Positions 26,547 through 35,186 are shown, numbered from the stretch's first letter. The stretch: 48,480 nt of DNA from Eubacteriales bacterium (GCA_030524175.1 JAUNHC010000040.1:1-48480); one strand, 5' to 3'. Notes: generated by a model from the letters alone, not told the origin. Program-made: numbers and translations.

Positions 26547-27058
26547 TTTGTCACCTTCTTGATATTTGCTATAAAATCTGTTTTTAAATCCTCCAGGATA
26601 ATGTCCTGACTATCTTTGATGGCAGGATACATAAATGGCTGTGCGGGCTGTCCCGTACACTGATAAAATCTCCCCTGTGGAGTGTCGATATGAAACCAGT
26701 GATATTTTTCCGCTACACGCTTGTCAACTTGGCTCTCATGAATCCACCAGGGGGTCTGAGTGTAAGCTATGTTATAATCTGGCGATATTCCTTCATGATG
26801 TTCCTGTCCTTTTGGTCCCGTCCCAAATTCCACGAAAGGAGCATACAAGCTGTTTGTCCAGCAGACACCAGTTACCAAATCCGTTTCTTCCTGTACCTCT
26901 GCGTAAATGCTTTGTCTCAGCGCTCCTGTATCAACTGCGCATCTCAAAACAGCAGCAGACCGCACGGCCTGAATCCCTTTCTCAACTGCTTTTTTCATAT
27001 CCATCTGTGATAAGTCAGATAGTTTTTGTTCCAGTTCCTTGTGCCCCTCTGTGCTCAT
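26543..27058 (-). CDS. HK97 gp10-like head-tail protein
   Basis: 171 residues: AVRSAAVLRCAVDTGALRQS, SLYAPFVEFGTGPKG and FMYPAIKDSQDI are hallmarks of the HK97-gp10 family, which joins the tail to the head. It overlaps both neighbours by 4 bp, indicating a coupled operon. Confidence 0.9.
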   Translation of the reverse strand: MSTEGHKELEQKLSDLSQMDMKKAVEKGIQAVRSAAVLRCAVDTGALRQSIYAEVQEETDLVTGVCWTNSLYAPFVEFGTGPKGQEHHEGISPDYNIAYTQTPWWIHESQVDKRVAEKYHWFHIDTPQGRFYQCTGQPAQPFMYPAIKDSQDIILEDLKTDFIANIKKVTK

Positions 27059-27429
27059 ATGTGTTCCACCTCTAACGTAAGTGTGCGGTATGCTTTGATA
27101 GATATGATTTTATAGTCCGGTTTCTGTCCAGCCTCGGCATAAATGCAGATTCCGTCCAGTTCTCTAACATCAAAGCCACCCCCAAAGTCATAATGCATCC
27201 TTCCTTTGTCATCCGCTTTGGCAATGTACCTCCCCTCAATCTTCAGATTTCTGACATACGGTAATCTCTGCCCATATTTCTCTGCCTGGGTTTTCCCTGA
27301 CACCGGCCAGGATTCTCCCCGGAATGATACGGCAGCTCCATATTCTTCGCAAGAGCTTCCTTCTTTGTCTTTTCTGATAATTCTGGGTTTCCAAAAGTAA
27401 TTCTCAATCCTGCTTTGTTTTAGCCTCAT
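27055..27429 (-). CDS. Head closure / head-tail joining protein
   Basis: 124 residues (YFWKPRIIRKDKEGSSCEEY, SVKGESW-like SFRGESWPVSGK, GICIYAEAGQKPDYKI). By order (connector, this gene, gp10-like) it is the head-closure protein, though I do not recognise the family firmly. It overlaps the connector gene by 26 bp. Confidence 0.75.
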   Translation of the reverse strand: MRLKQSRIENYFWKPRIIRKDKEGSSCEEYGAAVSFRGESWPVSGKTQAEKYGQRLPYVRNLKIEGRYIAKADDKGRMHYDFGGGFDVRELDGICIYAEAGQKPDYKIISIKAYRTLTLEVEHI

Positions 27430-27724
27430 AGGTTTTTCCTCCTACTCTCGCCAACCGATATCGATGCAGAATATCATATATCTGCTTAGGTGCATTGTCG
27501 AAGCTGTAGCTTTCACCACCTTCACTCCTTCCAGCTTCTCCCTCGGTTCCCCTCCGGTTATATGCCACTATGGTTATATCTCTGGTGGGTTTTTCTAAAG
27601 GTGGAATAAGCTTTGTGCGGTTTGTGTAACTCAGGACAAATTCCTTTGCGTCATCATACAGAAGAGAGAGCAATTCTTCATTGCTCTCCCCAGTCAACTT
27701 TTTTATTTTTTCAATTTCAGTCAC
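27404..27724 (-). CDS. Head-tail connector (gp6-like adaptor)
   Basis: 106 residues. The helical N-terminus (EEKIKKLTGESNEELLSLL-type: IEKIKKLTGESNEELLSLLY, then DDAKEFVLSYTNR) is typical of phage gp6-like adaptor proteins that extend the portal. It follows the Rho-N-like small gene and precedes head closure. Confidence 0.85.
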   Translation of the reverse strand: MTEIEKIKKLTGESNEELLSLLYDDAKEFVLSYTNRTKLIPPLEKPTRDITIVAYNRRGTEGEAGRSEGGESYSFDNAPKQIYDILHRYRLARVGGKTYEAKTKQD

Positions 27725-27970
27725 TCATACCACGTCCTTTAAAACGGCCAGCAGCTCCTCCTTATTCAAAGACGCTGCACCTTCGATACCTTTCTCTTTT
27801 GCCAAGGCTTTCAGCTCTGTAACAGTCATTTTCCAGATATCTGTCGTTCCTTCTTTCTGTTCCCGTTCAGTACCTTCCGGTTTAAGTAGTTTAAATCCCA
27901 ATGCTTTTAATTTATCTGCTGTTGTTACCGAATCTGTCACGCGCTCTATGTTATTTTTAATAAATCTCAT
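27725..27970 (-). CDS. Small protein with SAP/Rho-N-like domain
   Basis: 81 residues from ATG 27970, chosen for AAAGGAG 7 bp upstream. The C-terminus (WKMTVTELKALAKEKGIEGA, SLNKEELLAVL) is a SAP/Rho-N-type helix-extended-loop-helix. Such proteins are common between capsid and connector genes of Firmicutes phages; the role is unknown, perhaps in head decoration or packaging. Confidence 0.8.
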   Translation of the reverse strand: MRFIKNNIERVTDSVTTADKLKALGFKLLKPEGTEREQKEGTTDIWKMTVTELKALAKEKGIEGAASLNKEELLAVLKDVV

Positions 27971-27974
27971 GCTA

Positions 27975-28907
27975 TCACTCCTTTGCATCTTTGATATTGA
28001 TAAATATGGAGTCTAGTTTATTATCCAGCACCCAGATATCATGGAACCGGCGGTAGTCCATTTGCCAAGCATTCAGTTTCTGGTTGATAGTTGGATCAAA
28101 GATTCTCATGATATCCTGCTTTGTGACCGCAATCGGGGTCGTGCGTGGGCAGATGAAGAAATTGATATTCTTTGCGGTAGTCCCTTTAGTATATCCTCCA
28201 CCTTCCTGTCCCGAAGTCTTTCCATCATAAATTGTGATGGCTGTATACATACGGTTGGACGGTGTAGACACAATCGGAACTAAATCCACTGCCGGAACCT
28301 GTGTATTGATTCCTCCTTTAGAAAATGTAACCGCCGTAATTTTCCCTGCCAGTTCCAGTTCAAGTTCCATGATAAACTCAGATGTAGCATGACATACCAA
28401 TGGGCCATTGTATAAATCTCTGATAGCCCTGATCCCTTCTTTCATCTTCCTAAGTGCAGATGTTCCGGTTGCTCCTGGTGTATACCCATACTCGCTCATA
28501 CCCGCCTTGTTGGCCGTGATGGCTTCTGAAGCAATCTTTGAAATCCTGTATGCGTCAATTTCCGGCACCACGAACATCCGCTGGAACTCTCCCATAACAG
28601 ATGCTGCTGTAGTAACAAAATTGTTTTCATTGATATCAACTGGGTCGAGCTGGAACTTACGTCCTCTATCCTGTGTCATCTTTCTGGTTTCGTATTCCAG
28701 CGTTACTCCGCCCTGTACATAACCATTGTCTCGATCGTAATCTCCCATGCCTTGTACAGACATTTTGGGGATCTTGACTTCTGCTCCTCCATTATAAAGG
28801 ACCTGTCCGGCATTGCTGTCCATCCATCCGGTCACAGCTTCCTGGATTGCCACTTTATCCAACGTATTCTGAAATAACGTTGCTGTTGCTAATGTATTAA
28901 TAGGCAT
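27975..28907 (-). CDS. Major capsid protein
   Basis: 310 residues (NTLDKVAIQEAVTGWMD, QGMGDYDRDNGYVQGGVTLE, DRGRKFQLDPVDINE, a helix with VMGEFQRMFVVPEIDAYR). It matches HK97-fold capsid proteins of Firmicutes siphophages and follows the scaffold gene. It builds the icosahedral head. Confidence 0.93.
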   Translation of the reverse strand: MPINTLATATLFQNTLDKVAIQEAVTGWMDSNAGQVLYNGGAEVKIPKMSVQGMGDYDRDNGYVQGGVTLEYETRKMTQDRGRKFQLDPVDINENNFVTTAASVMGEFQRMFVVPEIDAYRISKIASEAITANKAGMSEYGYTPGATGTSALRKMKEGIRAIRDLYNGPLVCHATSEFIMELELELAGKITAVTFSKGGINTQVPAVDLVPIVSTPSNRMYTAITIYDGKTSGQEGGGYTKGTTAKNINFFICPRTTPIAVTKQDIMRIFDPTINQKLNAWQMDYRRFHDIWVLDNKLDSIFINIKDAKE

Positions 28908-28929
28908 TTATTTCACCTTCCCTTTCTTC

Positions 28930-29562
28930 TTATACTCCCATCATTAGAGCTTCTACTTGTTTTTCCAGTTCCTCGCCTCCTGTGCCGGGGGCTTTCTTCG
29001 GTGGTTTTCCACCTTTTAATTTTTCCTCTACGGCAGATTCCACAGCCTTCTGAAAGGCTTTTTCTACTGATTCCAGAGACTTTTTACAGGTATCTGCATC
29101 TGAGTAATTCAGCACCTCTGCCAAATCAACCGGAAGTCCCTTTTCCGCCAGTGTATTCTTAGCTTCTGCTGCCAGCTCCTTTCTGGTGATAGCTGCCTCT
29201 CTGTCTGCCAGTTCCTTCTCCCTTTTCTGCTGCATATACTGTGCTTTCTCTTCTTTATTCATCTTTGCCAGCTTTTCAGCCTCAGATAGCTTATCATCTG
29301 TGAGCGCCTGCCACTTCTCCTGTGCATTTGTAAGCGCTGTATCAATAGCTTTTTGCACTCTGCGGTCAAATTCTGCTTGATGGCCGCCTTTTAACAAATC
29401 GTCAAAAGACGGGGGAGTATCACCATCTCCATCTCCTCCTTCAGTTCCGTCATCCCCTCCGGCTCCGCCGCCATTGCCGTCATCGGCCCCAGCTCCGTCT
29501 CCTCCCTCTGCGAAATGCTGTAGGTTCATAGGGATCCTGCAATTAAAATATTTTTTTCTCAT
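28930..29562 (-). CDS. Capsid scaffold protein (DUF4355-like)
   Basis: 210 residues from ATG 29562 (AAAGGAAAAG upstream). A Gly/Asp-rich N-terminal region (about residues 20-55) is followed by a long coiled coil (WQALTDDKLSEAEKLAKMNK, EKELADREAAITRKEL) and a C-terminal part ending in VEALMMGV. This is the layout of scaffolding proteins preceding the capsid gene; it guides head assembly and is removed afterwards. Confidence 0.9.
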   Translation of the reverse strand: MRKKYFNCRIPMNLQHFAEGGDGAGADDGNGGGAGGDDGTEGGDGDGDTPPSFDDLLKGGHQAEFDRRVQKAIDTALTNAQEKWQALTDDKLSEAEKLAKMNKEEKAQYMQQKREKELADREAAITRKELAAEAKNTLAEKGLPVDLAEVLNYSDADTCKKSLESVEKAFQKAVESAVEEKLKGGKPPKKAPGTGGEELEKQVEALMMGV

Positions 29563-29642
29563 CTTCTTTTCCTTTCCGCCCAACCTATTCGCTTACTGCG
29601 CCCGGGCCATTCGTTGTGGGTTAGTTTACCCTCTTTTCGGAG

Positions 29643-29673
29643 CACAAAAATAAGACGCTTCACCCCGCGTCTC
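29643..29673 (-). terminator. Weak terminator between head genes
   Basis: On the minus strand AGACGC pairs with GCGTCT around an 8-nt loop, followed by TATTTTT. It lies between the 55-aa ORF and the scaffold gene and may trim or attenuate the late transcript. Confidence 0.6.
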
Positions 29674-29691
29674 ATAGGGAGACATTATGGA

Positions 29692-29859
29692 TCACAACTC
29701 CTTTCCATCTTTTGTAGATGCAATCTTTACAATTTCAGCAACTCCCTCTCTTACAAGATGCTCCGCCCGGTTCTTGTCAACATCCAGAATCGATCCTTCT
29801 TCCTGGATGTTCCTTAGCACTACGTCATTGTATCGTTTGATCACTTTAACTTTCACCAT
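29692..29859 (-). CDS. Small 55-aa head-region protein
   Basis: Starts at ATG 29859 after GGGAGGTGAAA and ends at TGA 29692. It reads KVKVIKRYNDVVLRNIQEEG then RAEHLVREGVAEIVKI, a compact basic domain. Short proteins of this pattern (V..Y.D......G....V...RA..L...GVAE) often lie between minor head and scaffold genes in Firmicutes phages. Function unknown. Confidence 0.75.
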   Translation of the reverse strand: MVKVKVIKRYNDVVLRNIQEEGSILDVDKNRAEHLVREGVAEIVKIASTKDGKEL

Positions 29860-29874
29860 TTTCACCTCCCTTCG

Positions 29875-29888
29875 TTGCGCCGGCGCAA
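29875..29888. repeat. Dispersed palindrome TTGCGCCGGCGCAA, copy 2
   Basis: Exact copy in the short non-coding gap between the minor head gene and the 55-aa ORF. Confidence 0.8.
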
Positions 29889-29929
29889 TTTTGTTAGAAA
29901 CAAACGCAAGTCATGAAGATAAGCAGTTT

Positions 29930-30991
29930 TTACTTTCTCTTCTTTACGTCAGCGGATTCTTTGTCTATATATTTTTTATACCATTCTGCATAAGTCATAG
30001 AGGCAGGAATAAGCTCTGTGCGTCCTGTTTTTGGATTATAGCCCCTCCGCCGTAGTTTCCTTAATTCTTCAGCAGATACAATGCTTATGGTCGTGGATCG
30101 GCACCAAGGGTGCATTGGGGGGTAGTTTTTTCCAATTATCCGTTCCGATAGAAGAAATACTTTACCGTCCAAGCTCCGGCACACTTCGCTTGTACGCAAA
30201 TCAAGAGTGGCTAAATATCGGTATTTTTTAAGTTCACACTCTTTATAGCTGATAGCATTCATCTCACCAGAAACAAAGCAGGCTTCTGTTCTTACCAGTC
30301 TCCGGGCTTGCATGGCTCCCTGGCTAAACCTGTTGGCTATAATATCTGCCGTTTCCCTCTCAGTCCGTCCGGTGATAAGACTTACCAGCAATTCCTCTTT
30401 GAGCGTCTGCGCCAGTTGATTCGTATTCTTCCAAATTCGGTTTGAGTAATGGCTGCCGGACCAGTTCATATTCAGCACATTATCTATCTGTTTCTTTCCT
30501 ACATAGTTAAAACTGAATCCTAGCCCTGTGCGCTTCTGTATTTCAAAAATCGAACGATAGTAAGAGTCTCCCGCAAGCTCTGTATAAAAATTAGTGCTGA
30601 TATTTCTTTCCTGTTGGTATACATCGTGCATTATCAGATCTAGTTGATTCTGTATTTGGCTGAGACGTTCCAACCTTGACTGATAGGCTGGTCCTTCCAG
30701 CTCCGCCAGGAGCTGGCTTTTCGTTTTGTCGGAATCTCCATTTTTCAAGGCAAGCAGAAGTTCATCCAGGGATGTTCTGTTTTGTAGCGTATCGAGCAGC
30801 CTCCTGGCGTCATTCTCTGAGAGCTTATGCTTTGTCATGTATTTTTTGAAAATCCCCTCCGCCTCGATACACAGCCATGCAGATGCCTTGTTGTATATCC
30901 TGGATATTACATCTACAGTTTCTTCAGCTCTTTGCATCTGCTCATACATATTCCAGGCTGCGCGGTTCTGCCAGTATTTTTCATTGCTCAT
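29930..30991 (-). CDS. Minor head protein (Mu F / SPP1 gp7 type)
   Basis: 353 residues. The C-terminal domain has RLVRTEACFVSGEMNAISY, EVCRSLDGKVF and YPPMHPWCRSTT, the signature of phage head morphogenesis proteins of the Mu gpF family. It overlaps the portal gene by 11 bp. It likely sits inside the portal vertex and helps DNA exit or packaging. Confidence 0.93.
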   Translation of the reverse strand: MSNEKYWQNRAAWNMYEQMQRAEETVDVISRIYNKASAWLCIEAEGIFKKYMTKHKLSENDARRLLDTLQNRTSLDELLLALKNGDSDKTKSQLLAELEGPAYQSRLERLSQIQNQLDLIMHDVYQQERNISTNFYTELAGDSYYRSIFEIQKRTGLGFSFNYVGKKQIDNVLNMNWSGSHYSNRIWKNTNQLAQTLKEELLVSLITGRTERETADIIANRFSQGAMQARRLVRTEACFVSGEMNAISYKECELKKYRYLATLDLRTSEVCRSLDGKVFLLSERIIGKNYPPMHPWCRSTTISIVSAEELRKLRRRGYNPKTGRTELIPASMTYAEWYKKYIDKESADVKKRK

Positions 30992-32390
30992 CTATCTCAT
31001 CCTTTTCAGGTGGCTCTTCGCCCGGTTTTTCCCCGTCAGGAGGAACGTTCCCAGTTCCTGCAAACATTTCCTGCTGCCGTTTCAGATTTTTCCTTTCTTC
31101 TTCCTCAACGGCTTTCAGTTCTTCCTCCACGTCTTCTACAAAAGGAATTTGTGACAGCAACGTTTTCTTTCCTACCTTTCCCCATAAATTTGAGACAATC
31201 TGGCTGATTTCTACAAGATTCTTTGGCATCGCCCGCGTAAAGATGGGAGTAATGCTGGATATATCTACCTTTATCCCCTTTATATCCAAAAAATTTGCGA
31301 ATATCCGGATCCGCTTACGCAGCCCCTTTTTATAATATCTAGTCTTAATCTTTGTAATATTTTCCATACCAAGCAGTTTGAACTCCATAGCCACACCAGA
31401 CACATTGCCTCCAAAAGCTTCATCTGTCATACAAGGGATATGTGAAAACTTATGTATGTCTTGTTCAATCGCCTTCTTGAGTATCTCCACACCAGATTCA
31501 TCGAATGTACGGGTGATATATTCTGCCTTCGCATCTGCGGGCATTTCAAGTAACCGTTCCTCCCTCATACGCTGCGCCGCTGTTTTTCCTTCGGCATCCT
31601 CGCTCTCATCATCTCCCAACATAAAGCCGTACAATGCCAGTATAGAATCAATAAACTGGTTCTTGTCAGTGATACGATCGCTCATAAGTGAGTTGTAAGC
31701 ATCAATGAGTGGTATCTGCAGCTCATAATCTCCAATAGCAAGTTTATTGTTCTGATATTCAATGACAGGCACTTCGCCCATATAATGGGCTTCTGGTTCT
31801 TCAATCAGGGCCTGTGGGCCGTCAATAGCCTGTATATTCAATACATAGCGGTAATTCTTAGTAAGCGTTGTAGCTACATACACAGGACTTGTGTCGCCGG
31901 CATCATTTTTTTTGATGTAATAATACACTGCAAACAATTCGTTTTCTTCGATTGTATCATCATGCACCATGAAAGTATGTTCTGGAGGTAGGTTCTTAAT
32001 TGTCAGTTCGCTTTCTCCCTCTTTCGCATAATCGTATTCATACGCCAGCCCGTATATTGATAAGTCAAGTCCGTTATCACCATCTATTTCGTCAGCTCCC
32101 GCCTGCTCGAAGGCATCCATAAGAGGAGTAATGTCGCTTTCGCTTTTATAACTCACAGGGTTCCCAATAAAATAGCTTGAGGCCGTATCGGTGATATCTT
32201 TTGCATGGTTGCAGACCAGCTTTACCTTGCGATCTGTCTCTTCCAAAATATGGTGTTTTCCCTCGTAGTACATTTTTTTATTTACCAGATCCTTCGAAAA
32301 CTTTATATGCTTTTCTATCAGTCTCCGAATGGCCTGTTTATTAGGGTTAAGTTCATCCCATTCTTCCGCAGGCATTGTGAATTTATACAT
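30981..32390 (-). CDS. Portal protein, SPP1 type
   Basis: 469 residues. Typical features: KLVCNHAKDITDTASSYFIG and NPVSYKSESD near the N-terminus, VPVIEYQNNKLAIGDYE, SGVAMEFKLLGMENITKIK near residue 335 and an acidic C-terminal tail. The portal forms the dodecameric ring through which the terminase pumps DNA. It lies between the large terminase and the minor head gene. Confidence 0.95.
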   Translation of the reverse strand: MYKFTMPAEEWDELNPNKQAIRRLIEKHIKFSKDLVNKKMYYEGKHHILEETDRKVKLVCNHAKDITDTASSYFIGNPVSYKSESDITPLMDAFEQAGADEIDGDNGLDLSIYGLAYEYDYAKEGESELTIKNLPPEHTFMVHDDTIEENELFAVYYYIKKNDAGDTSPVYVATTLTKNYRYVLNIQAIDGPQALIEEPEAHYMGEVPVIEYQNNKLAIGDYELQIPLIDAYNSLMSDRITDKNQFIDSILALYGFMLGDDESEDAEGKTAAQRMREERLLEMPADAKAEYITRTFDESGVEILKKAIEQDIHKFSHIPCMTDEAFGGNVSGVAMEFKLLGMENITKIKTRYYKKGLRKRIRIFANFLDIKGIKVDISSITPIFTRAMPKNLVEISQIVSNLWGKVGKKTLLSQIPFVEDVEEELKAVEEEERKNLKRQQEMFAGTGNVPPDGEKPGEEPPEKDEIDEQ

Positions 32391-32403
32391 CTTGTATCGC
32401 CCC

Positions 32404-33693
32404 CTAACTGAATCCGTATTTTTTCTTATTTTTGATTTTTGCCGTCCTCCTGGTCATGGAATCCTCCATCCCATAACGGACAGCATCTATAGTATGATTG
32501 TCCTTATCCGGATAACTACCCTTGAAATTTCCGTTTTTATCCATTTCCAGCTCATATCCGGTAAACTCTCTGACTGCATTCGGACATCGCTTCGGATCTA
32601 TGATAATCTCTTCCAGTTCATCGGACAGGAATTCCATTCCATAGTCGACAGATCCAGGGCCTTTTTTCGCCCCTATAACTCTCAGCCCCAGCTCGTTCAG
32701 GGCAGCAATCGCCCTGGGTTCCTCGGAGTCCGCTGTTATTATCTTATTGAGAGGATTATACTTCCTGATTTCCCTGGCGGCTTTCGTATTGCCAAGCTTC
32801 ACAGCGTATATCTCTCCGAACAAGTATAGACGCTTCTGTTTACTGTTGTAGTGCATCTTGATATAAGCAAGCGGATCAGCACCGTATCCAAAGTCAAGCC
32901 CCTGTTTGATCCTGTCAAATATAGAAATCTCATCATCTGTAATCTCTCGGACGGTAACATTTTCAAAGACTGCCCCTCCGGTTCCCGTTGCAATTCCTAA
33001 GTATTCATGCTCATAGGCTTTTGGTTTAATAGCTTTTAGGTGTTCAGCTTCGTTGAAGAACTGTTCTCCCAACCATTCTCTGGGTACTGTTCTGTAATCT
33101 GTATGACTGATCTTCGTATCGGATCGTTTCACTAATACATCCTGATTCACCCAGTTATTCATTGATTTCGGTGGATTCCAGGAATAAAAAACAAAATACT
33201 TCGATCCGCCTCTCATGAGGGATTGAAGTATTGTACGTTCTTCTTCCGGCCCTTCGAACTCCGACCGTTCTTCAAACCATATATATTTAAAATATCCGTT
33301 TTTCAGTTTTACGGACTTGATTTTCTGCGGGTCATCAGCGCCCCTGAATATAATCTTATTTCCGTATGGTATATATGTCAGTCCAAGAGGCGATAGTCTT
33401 ACCTTCCATTTATCCGACACTCCCAAGGCATCAATTGCCCAGCGGAGTTGTTCAAATACTGATTCTTCAAGGAATCTGCCCACCCGGCGCATCGCTATCG
33501 CATTAGCCTGTGGATCTTGCATCATACCCAGGATAATCTCTATACTGATAAATGATGATTTTGTGGAGCCTCGCCCTCCGGCCAGTTTGTAATGTGTGTG
33601 CTTATGCTCTGCAATATCCCAGTGCAGGTCATAAAATGACGGGGCGATTAATTCAGTAAGCTTAACCTGTGTCTTCTGGTTTGGGGATGTCAT
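32404..33693 (-). CDS. Terminase large subunit (PBSX type)
   Basis: 429 residues. ATPase: Walker A LAGGRGSTKSSF (residues 38-49), then FKYIWFEERSEF (Walker B region). Nuclease: GLDFGYGADPLAY and NHTIDAVRYGMED near the C-terminus carry the acidic metal-binding residues. It cuts and packages DNA into the prohead. It overlaps the small subunit gene by 32 bp. Confidence 0.95.
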   Translation of the reverse strand: MTSPNQKTQVKLTELIAPSFYDLHWDIAEHKHTHYKLAGGRGSTKSSFISIEIILGMMQDPQANAIAMRRVGRFLEESVFEQLRWAIDALGVSDKWKVRLSPLGLTYIPYGNKIIFRGADDPQKIKSVKLKNGYFKYIWFEERSEFEGPEEERTILQSLMRGGSKYFVFYSWNPPKSMNNWVNQDVLVKRSDTKISHTDYRTVPREWLGEQFFNEAEHLKAIKPKAYEHEYLGIATGTGGAVFENVTVREITDDEISIFDRIKQGLDFGYGADPLAYIKMHYNSKQKRLYLFGEIYAVKLGNTKAAREIRKYNPLNKIITADSEEPRAIAALNELGLRVIGAKKGPGSVDYGMEFLSDELEEIIIDPKRCPNAVREFTGYELEMDKNGNFKGSYPDKDNHTIDAVRYGMEDSMTRRTAKIKNKKKYGFS

Positions 33694-34150
33694 TGACGAT
33701 CACCACGCCTTCCACGCCTTTTATATCCAGCTTATCATTCCACATACCAAGATGCCTGCCAAGAAGCTCCAAAGCCGCTCTTTTATCGCACAGCTTCACT
33801 TCCCTTTCTGTTCCCCACTCATTCGGTTTTATCTTGACCGATTGGATGCAGGCCAAATCATCATCTGAAGCATCTTTCTTTATTTTCGCAGTTTCTGGGT
33901 CCATGACGTCCGTTATTCTGGCGAATCCAATTCGTGCCAGTTCCTGCACTACTCGGTCAGCATTAACACCTGTACGTTTTGATCTCTCAGCTATTGCTTT
34001 GTCAATACATGCGCGAATGTTAGGTTTTGTTAAGTTTTCACATCCTATCTCCTTTGCTGTATCAGGACTGTAACCGGCCCTTATAGCAGCCTGAGTGGCA
34101 TTCAGGTCTATAAGGTATTCTTCTACAAATCTATTCTGTTTTTTTGTCAT
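33662..34150 (-). CDS. Terminase small subunit
   Basis: 162 residues. The N-terminal MTKKQNRFVEEYLIDLNATQ then AAIRAGYS is the classic Terminase_2 HTH start; the middle (LARIGFARITDVMDP) and the end are typical of the family. It recognises the packaging site and recruits the large subunit. It is the first coding gene of the late operon, after the non-coding structured leader. Confidence 0.95.
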   Translation of the reverse strand: MTKKQNRFVEEYLIDLNATQAAIRAGYSPDTAKEIGCENLTKPNIRACIDKAIAERSKRTGVNADRVVQELARIGFARITDVMDPETAKIKKDASDDDLACIQSVKIKPNEWGTEREVKLCDKRAALELLGRHLGMWNDKLDIKGVEGVVIVNDIPKPEDTG

Positions 34151-34182
34151 TCAGGCTCCTCCTATCCAATTTATAGTTAAAT

Positions 34183-34212
34183 ACAAAAAGAGACAGCCGA
34201 AGCCATCTCTTT
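34183..34212 (-). terminator. Intrinsic terminator with UUCG loop before terminase genes
   Basis: On the minus strand AAGAGAUGGC-UUCG-GCUGUCUCUU (two wobble pairs) is followed by TTTTTG. It lies 33 bp upstream of the small terminase start and directly downstream of the structured non-coding stretch, so it gives that RNA a defined 3' end or acts as an attenuator of the late operon. Confidence 0.85.
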
Positions 34213-34538
34213 TATCACTTCTTATCCCAGTCCTGGGACATGCGGTTTTGCTTGGGCAACCGCCAACCAGATCGACCACCACCGATAGGGCCGGCTTGGA
34301 TTTGTCCCTGCAACGTGTAAGACAGTTGCCAACAAAGGTACTTTTTTGCTGTGGTTGGACCTTGCACTCGCTCCACGCTGCGTTGTTATCGATATACGCT
34401 TACCCACCGCCGTTCTCTATCCGATTTGCGAAGCTATGAAGAGAACGGTAAGAACGTCAGCTTCTAATCAGCTCCCGGGCTATGACACCCGGCAGCCGTT
34501 CTACATACGGAGAGGTTCATTGGTATACCTACCAATTT
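34213..34538 (-). ncRNA. Putative structured non-coding RNA / late leader
   Basis: About 330 nt without a credible ORF, bounded by a promoter-like region and an intrinsic terminator. Helices seen: 34519-34536 (7-bp stem), 34471-34496 (CCGGG/CCCGG extended by GCT/AGC), a composite helix CTTACC + GTTCTC (34399-34404, 34412-34417) with GAGAAC + GGTAAG (34441-34452), a possible H-type pseudoknot (CCAAC 34329-34333 with GTTGG 34354-34358; AAGGT 34335-34339 with ACCTT 34359-34363), GCGGTT/AACCGC (34242-34263), and long-range GTCCC/GGGAC (34304/34235). I cannot match it to a known RNA class. It may be a stand-alone phage RNA or an anti-termination leader. Confidence 0.6.
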
Positions 34539-34546
34539 CAGTTTAT

Positions 34547-34588
34547 ACTATAACATTCTAAATCGTAACATGTGTAACATTCGTAACA
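34547..34588 (-). promoter_or_regulatory. Candidate late promoter with phased activator repeats
   Basis: Three exact GTAACA copies lie exactly 9 bp apart (34565, 34574, 34583; TGTTAC on the transcribed minus strand), with a variant ATAACA at 34550. A -10-like TATAGT (minus strand, 34552-34547) follows and no good -35 is present, as expected of an activator-dependent late promoter. The RinA/ArpU-like gene next door is the obvious activator (inference). Confidence 0.6.
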
Positions 34589-34593
34589 AAGTT

Positions 34594-35001
34594 TCATTTT
34601 TCCTGCATGAATCTTAAAAATTCCATCTTTACACTACCCTCTGTAGCGTTTCTTCCCATTTTAGCAGCCACCTGGCTCCAGGTTAACCCTTCGAAAACTT
34701 TGTACCTTATAATCCTCTGCATCCTCATGGGTGCCATATTTATGACCTTCTCAGCTTGAATCTTAATCTGCTTTGCGTTAATCTTCATTTCCTGAAGCAA
34801 TTTTTCTTCTTCATCTTCCAATATAGGAGATTCCAATATCCCCGTTACAGGAAAATTCATTGGCTGATAAGGAAACTCTGGATTGCTACCCTTTACTTTG
34901 TCTTGCACTGTCTTGCTTTTTCGATGATTACGGATATCTTCCTCGGTCTCCTTAATTAGTTCACAGGCGTCTATGTAGTCATACAGTATGCTCTTATTCA
35001 T
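34594..35001 (-). CDS. Late transcription activator candidate (ArpU/RinA-like)
   Basis: 135 residues from ATG 35001 (a GTG at 35013 would leave no spacing to the ribosome binding site). The C-terminus is a sigma-region-4-like helix-turn-helix: MRMQRIIRYKVFEGLTWSQV then AAKMGRNATEGSVKM. The middle is a charged helix. The last gene before the late operon is where ArpU/RinA-type regulators are found, and the repeats at 34565-34588 lie just past its stop. Predicted to switch on the late promoter. Confidence 0.75.
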   Translation of the reverse strand: MNKSILYDYIDACELIKETEEDIRNHRKSKTVQDKVKGSNPEFPYQPMNFPVTGILESPILEDEEEKLLQEMKINAKQIKIQAEKVINMAPMRMQRIIRYKVFEGLTWSQVAAKMGRNATEGSVKMEFLRFMQEK

Positions 35002-35009
35002 CGGCTGTC

Positions 35010-35186
35010 TCACCTCCTGTATTCTTTTCCCGTCTTTCTGTCTCGCAATCCGATAATTTCAAATCCCAGGCGTTCAGCCACTCCGTTGACAAAATTGTAT
35101 GCATTAAAAATATGCATCGGCATACGTCCTGCTGCCCTAATAGCTCTTTCTGCTGTTGGATCTGGATATCCTTCTTTATTTGGCAA
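35010..35186 (-). CDS. Small conserved phage protein, 58 aa
   Basis: TTG start at 35186 after GGAGGAAAGCAA; ends TGA 35010, overlapping the activator's ribosome binding site. It reads NKEGYPDPTAERAIRAAGRM and ends LGFEIIGLRDRKTGKEYRR. The G-YPDPTA-A and RDRKTG-E-R pattern is one I know from small proteins ahead of late regulators in Firmicutes phages. Function unknown. Confidence 0.7.
   Translation of the reverse strand: MPNKEGYPDPTAERAIRAAGRMPMHIFNAYNFVNGVAERLGFEIIGLRDRKTGKEYRR

Noticed and set aside
34213-34538. Group I intron, tRNA or tmRNA
   Set aside because: No T-loop sequence, no tRNA-like ends and no intron-type core were seen, and the interval does not interrupt a gene.
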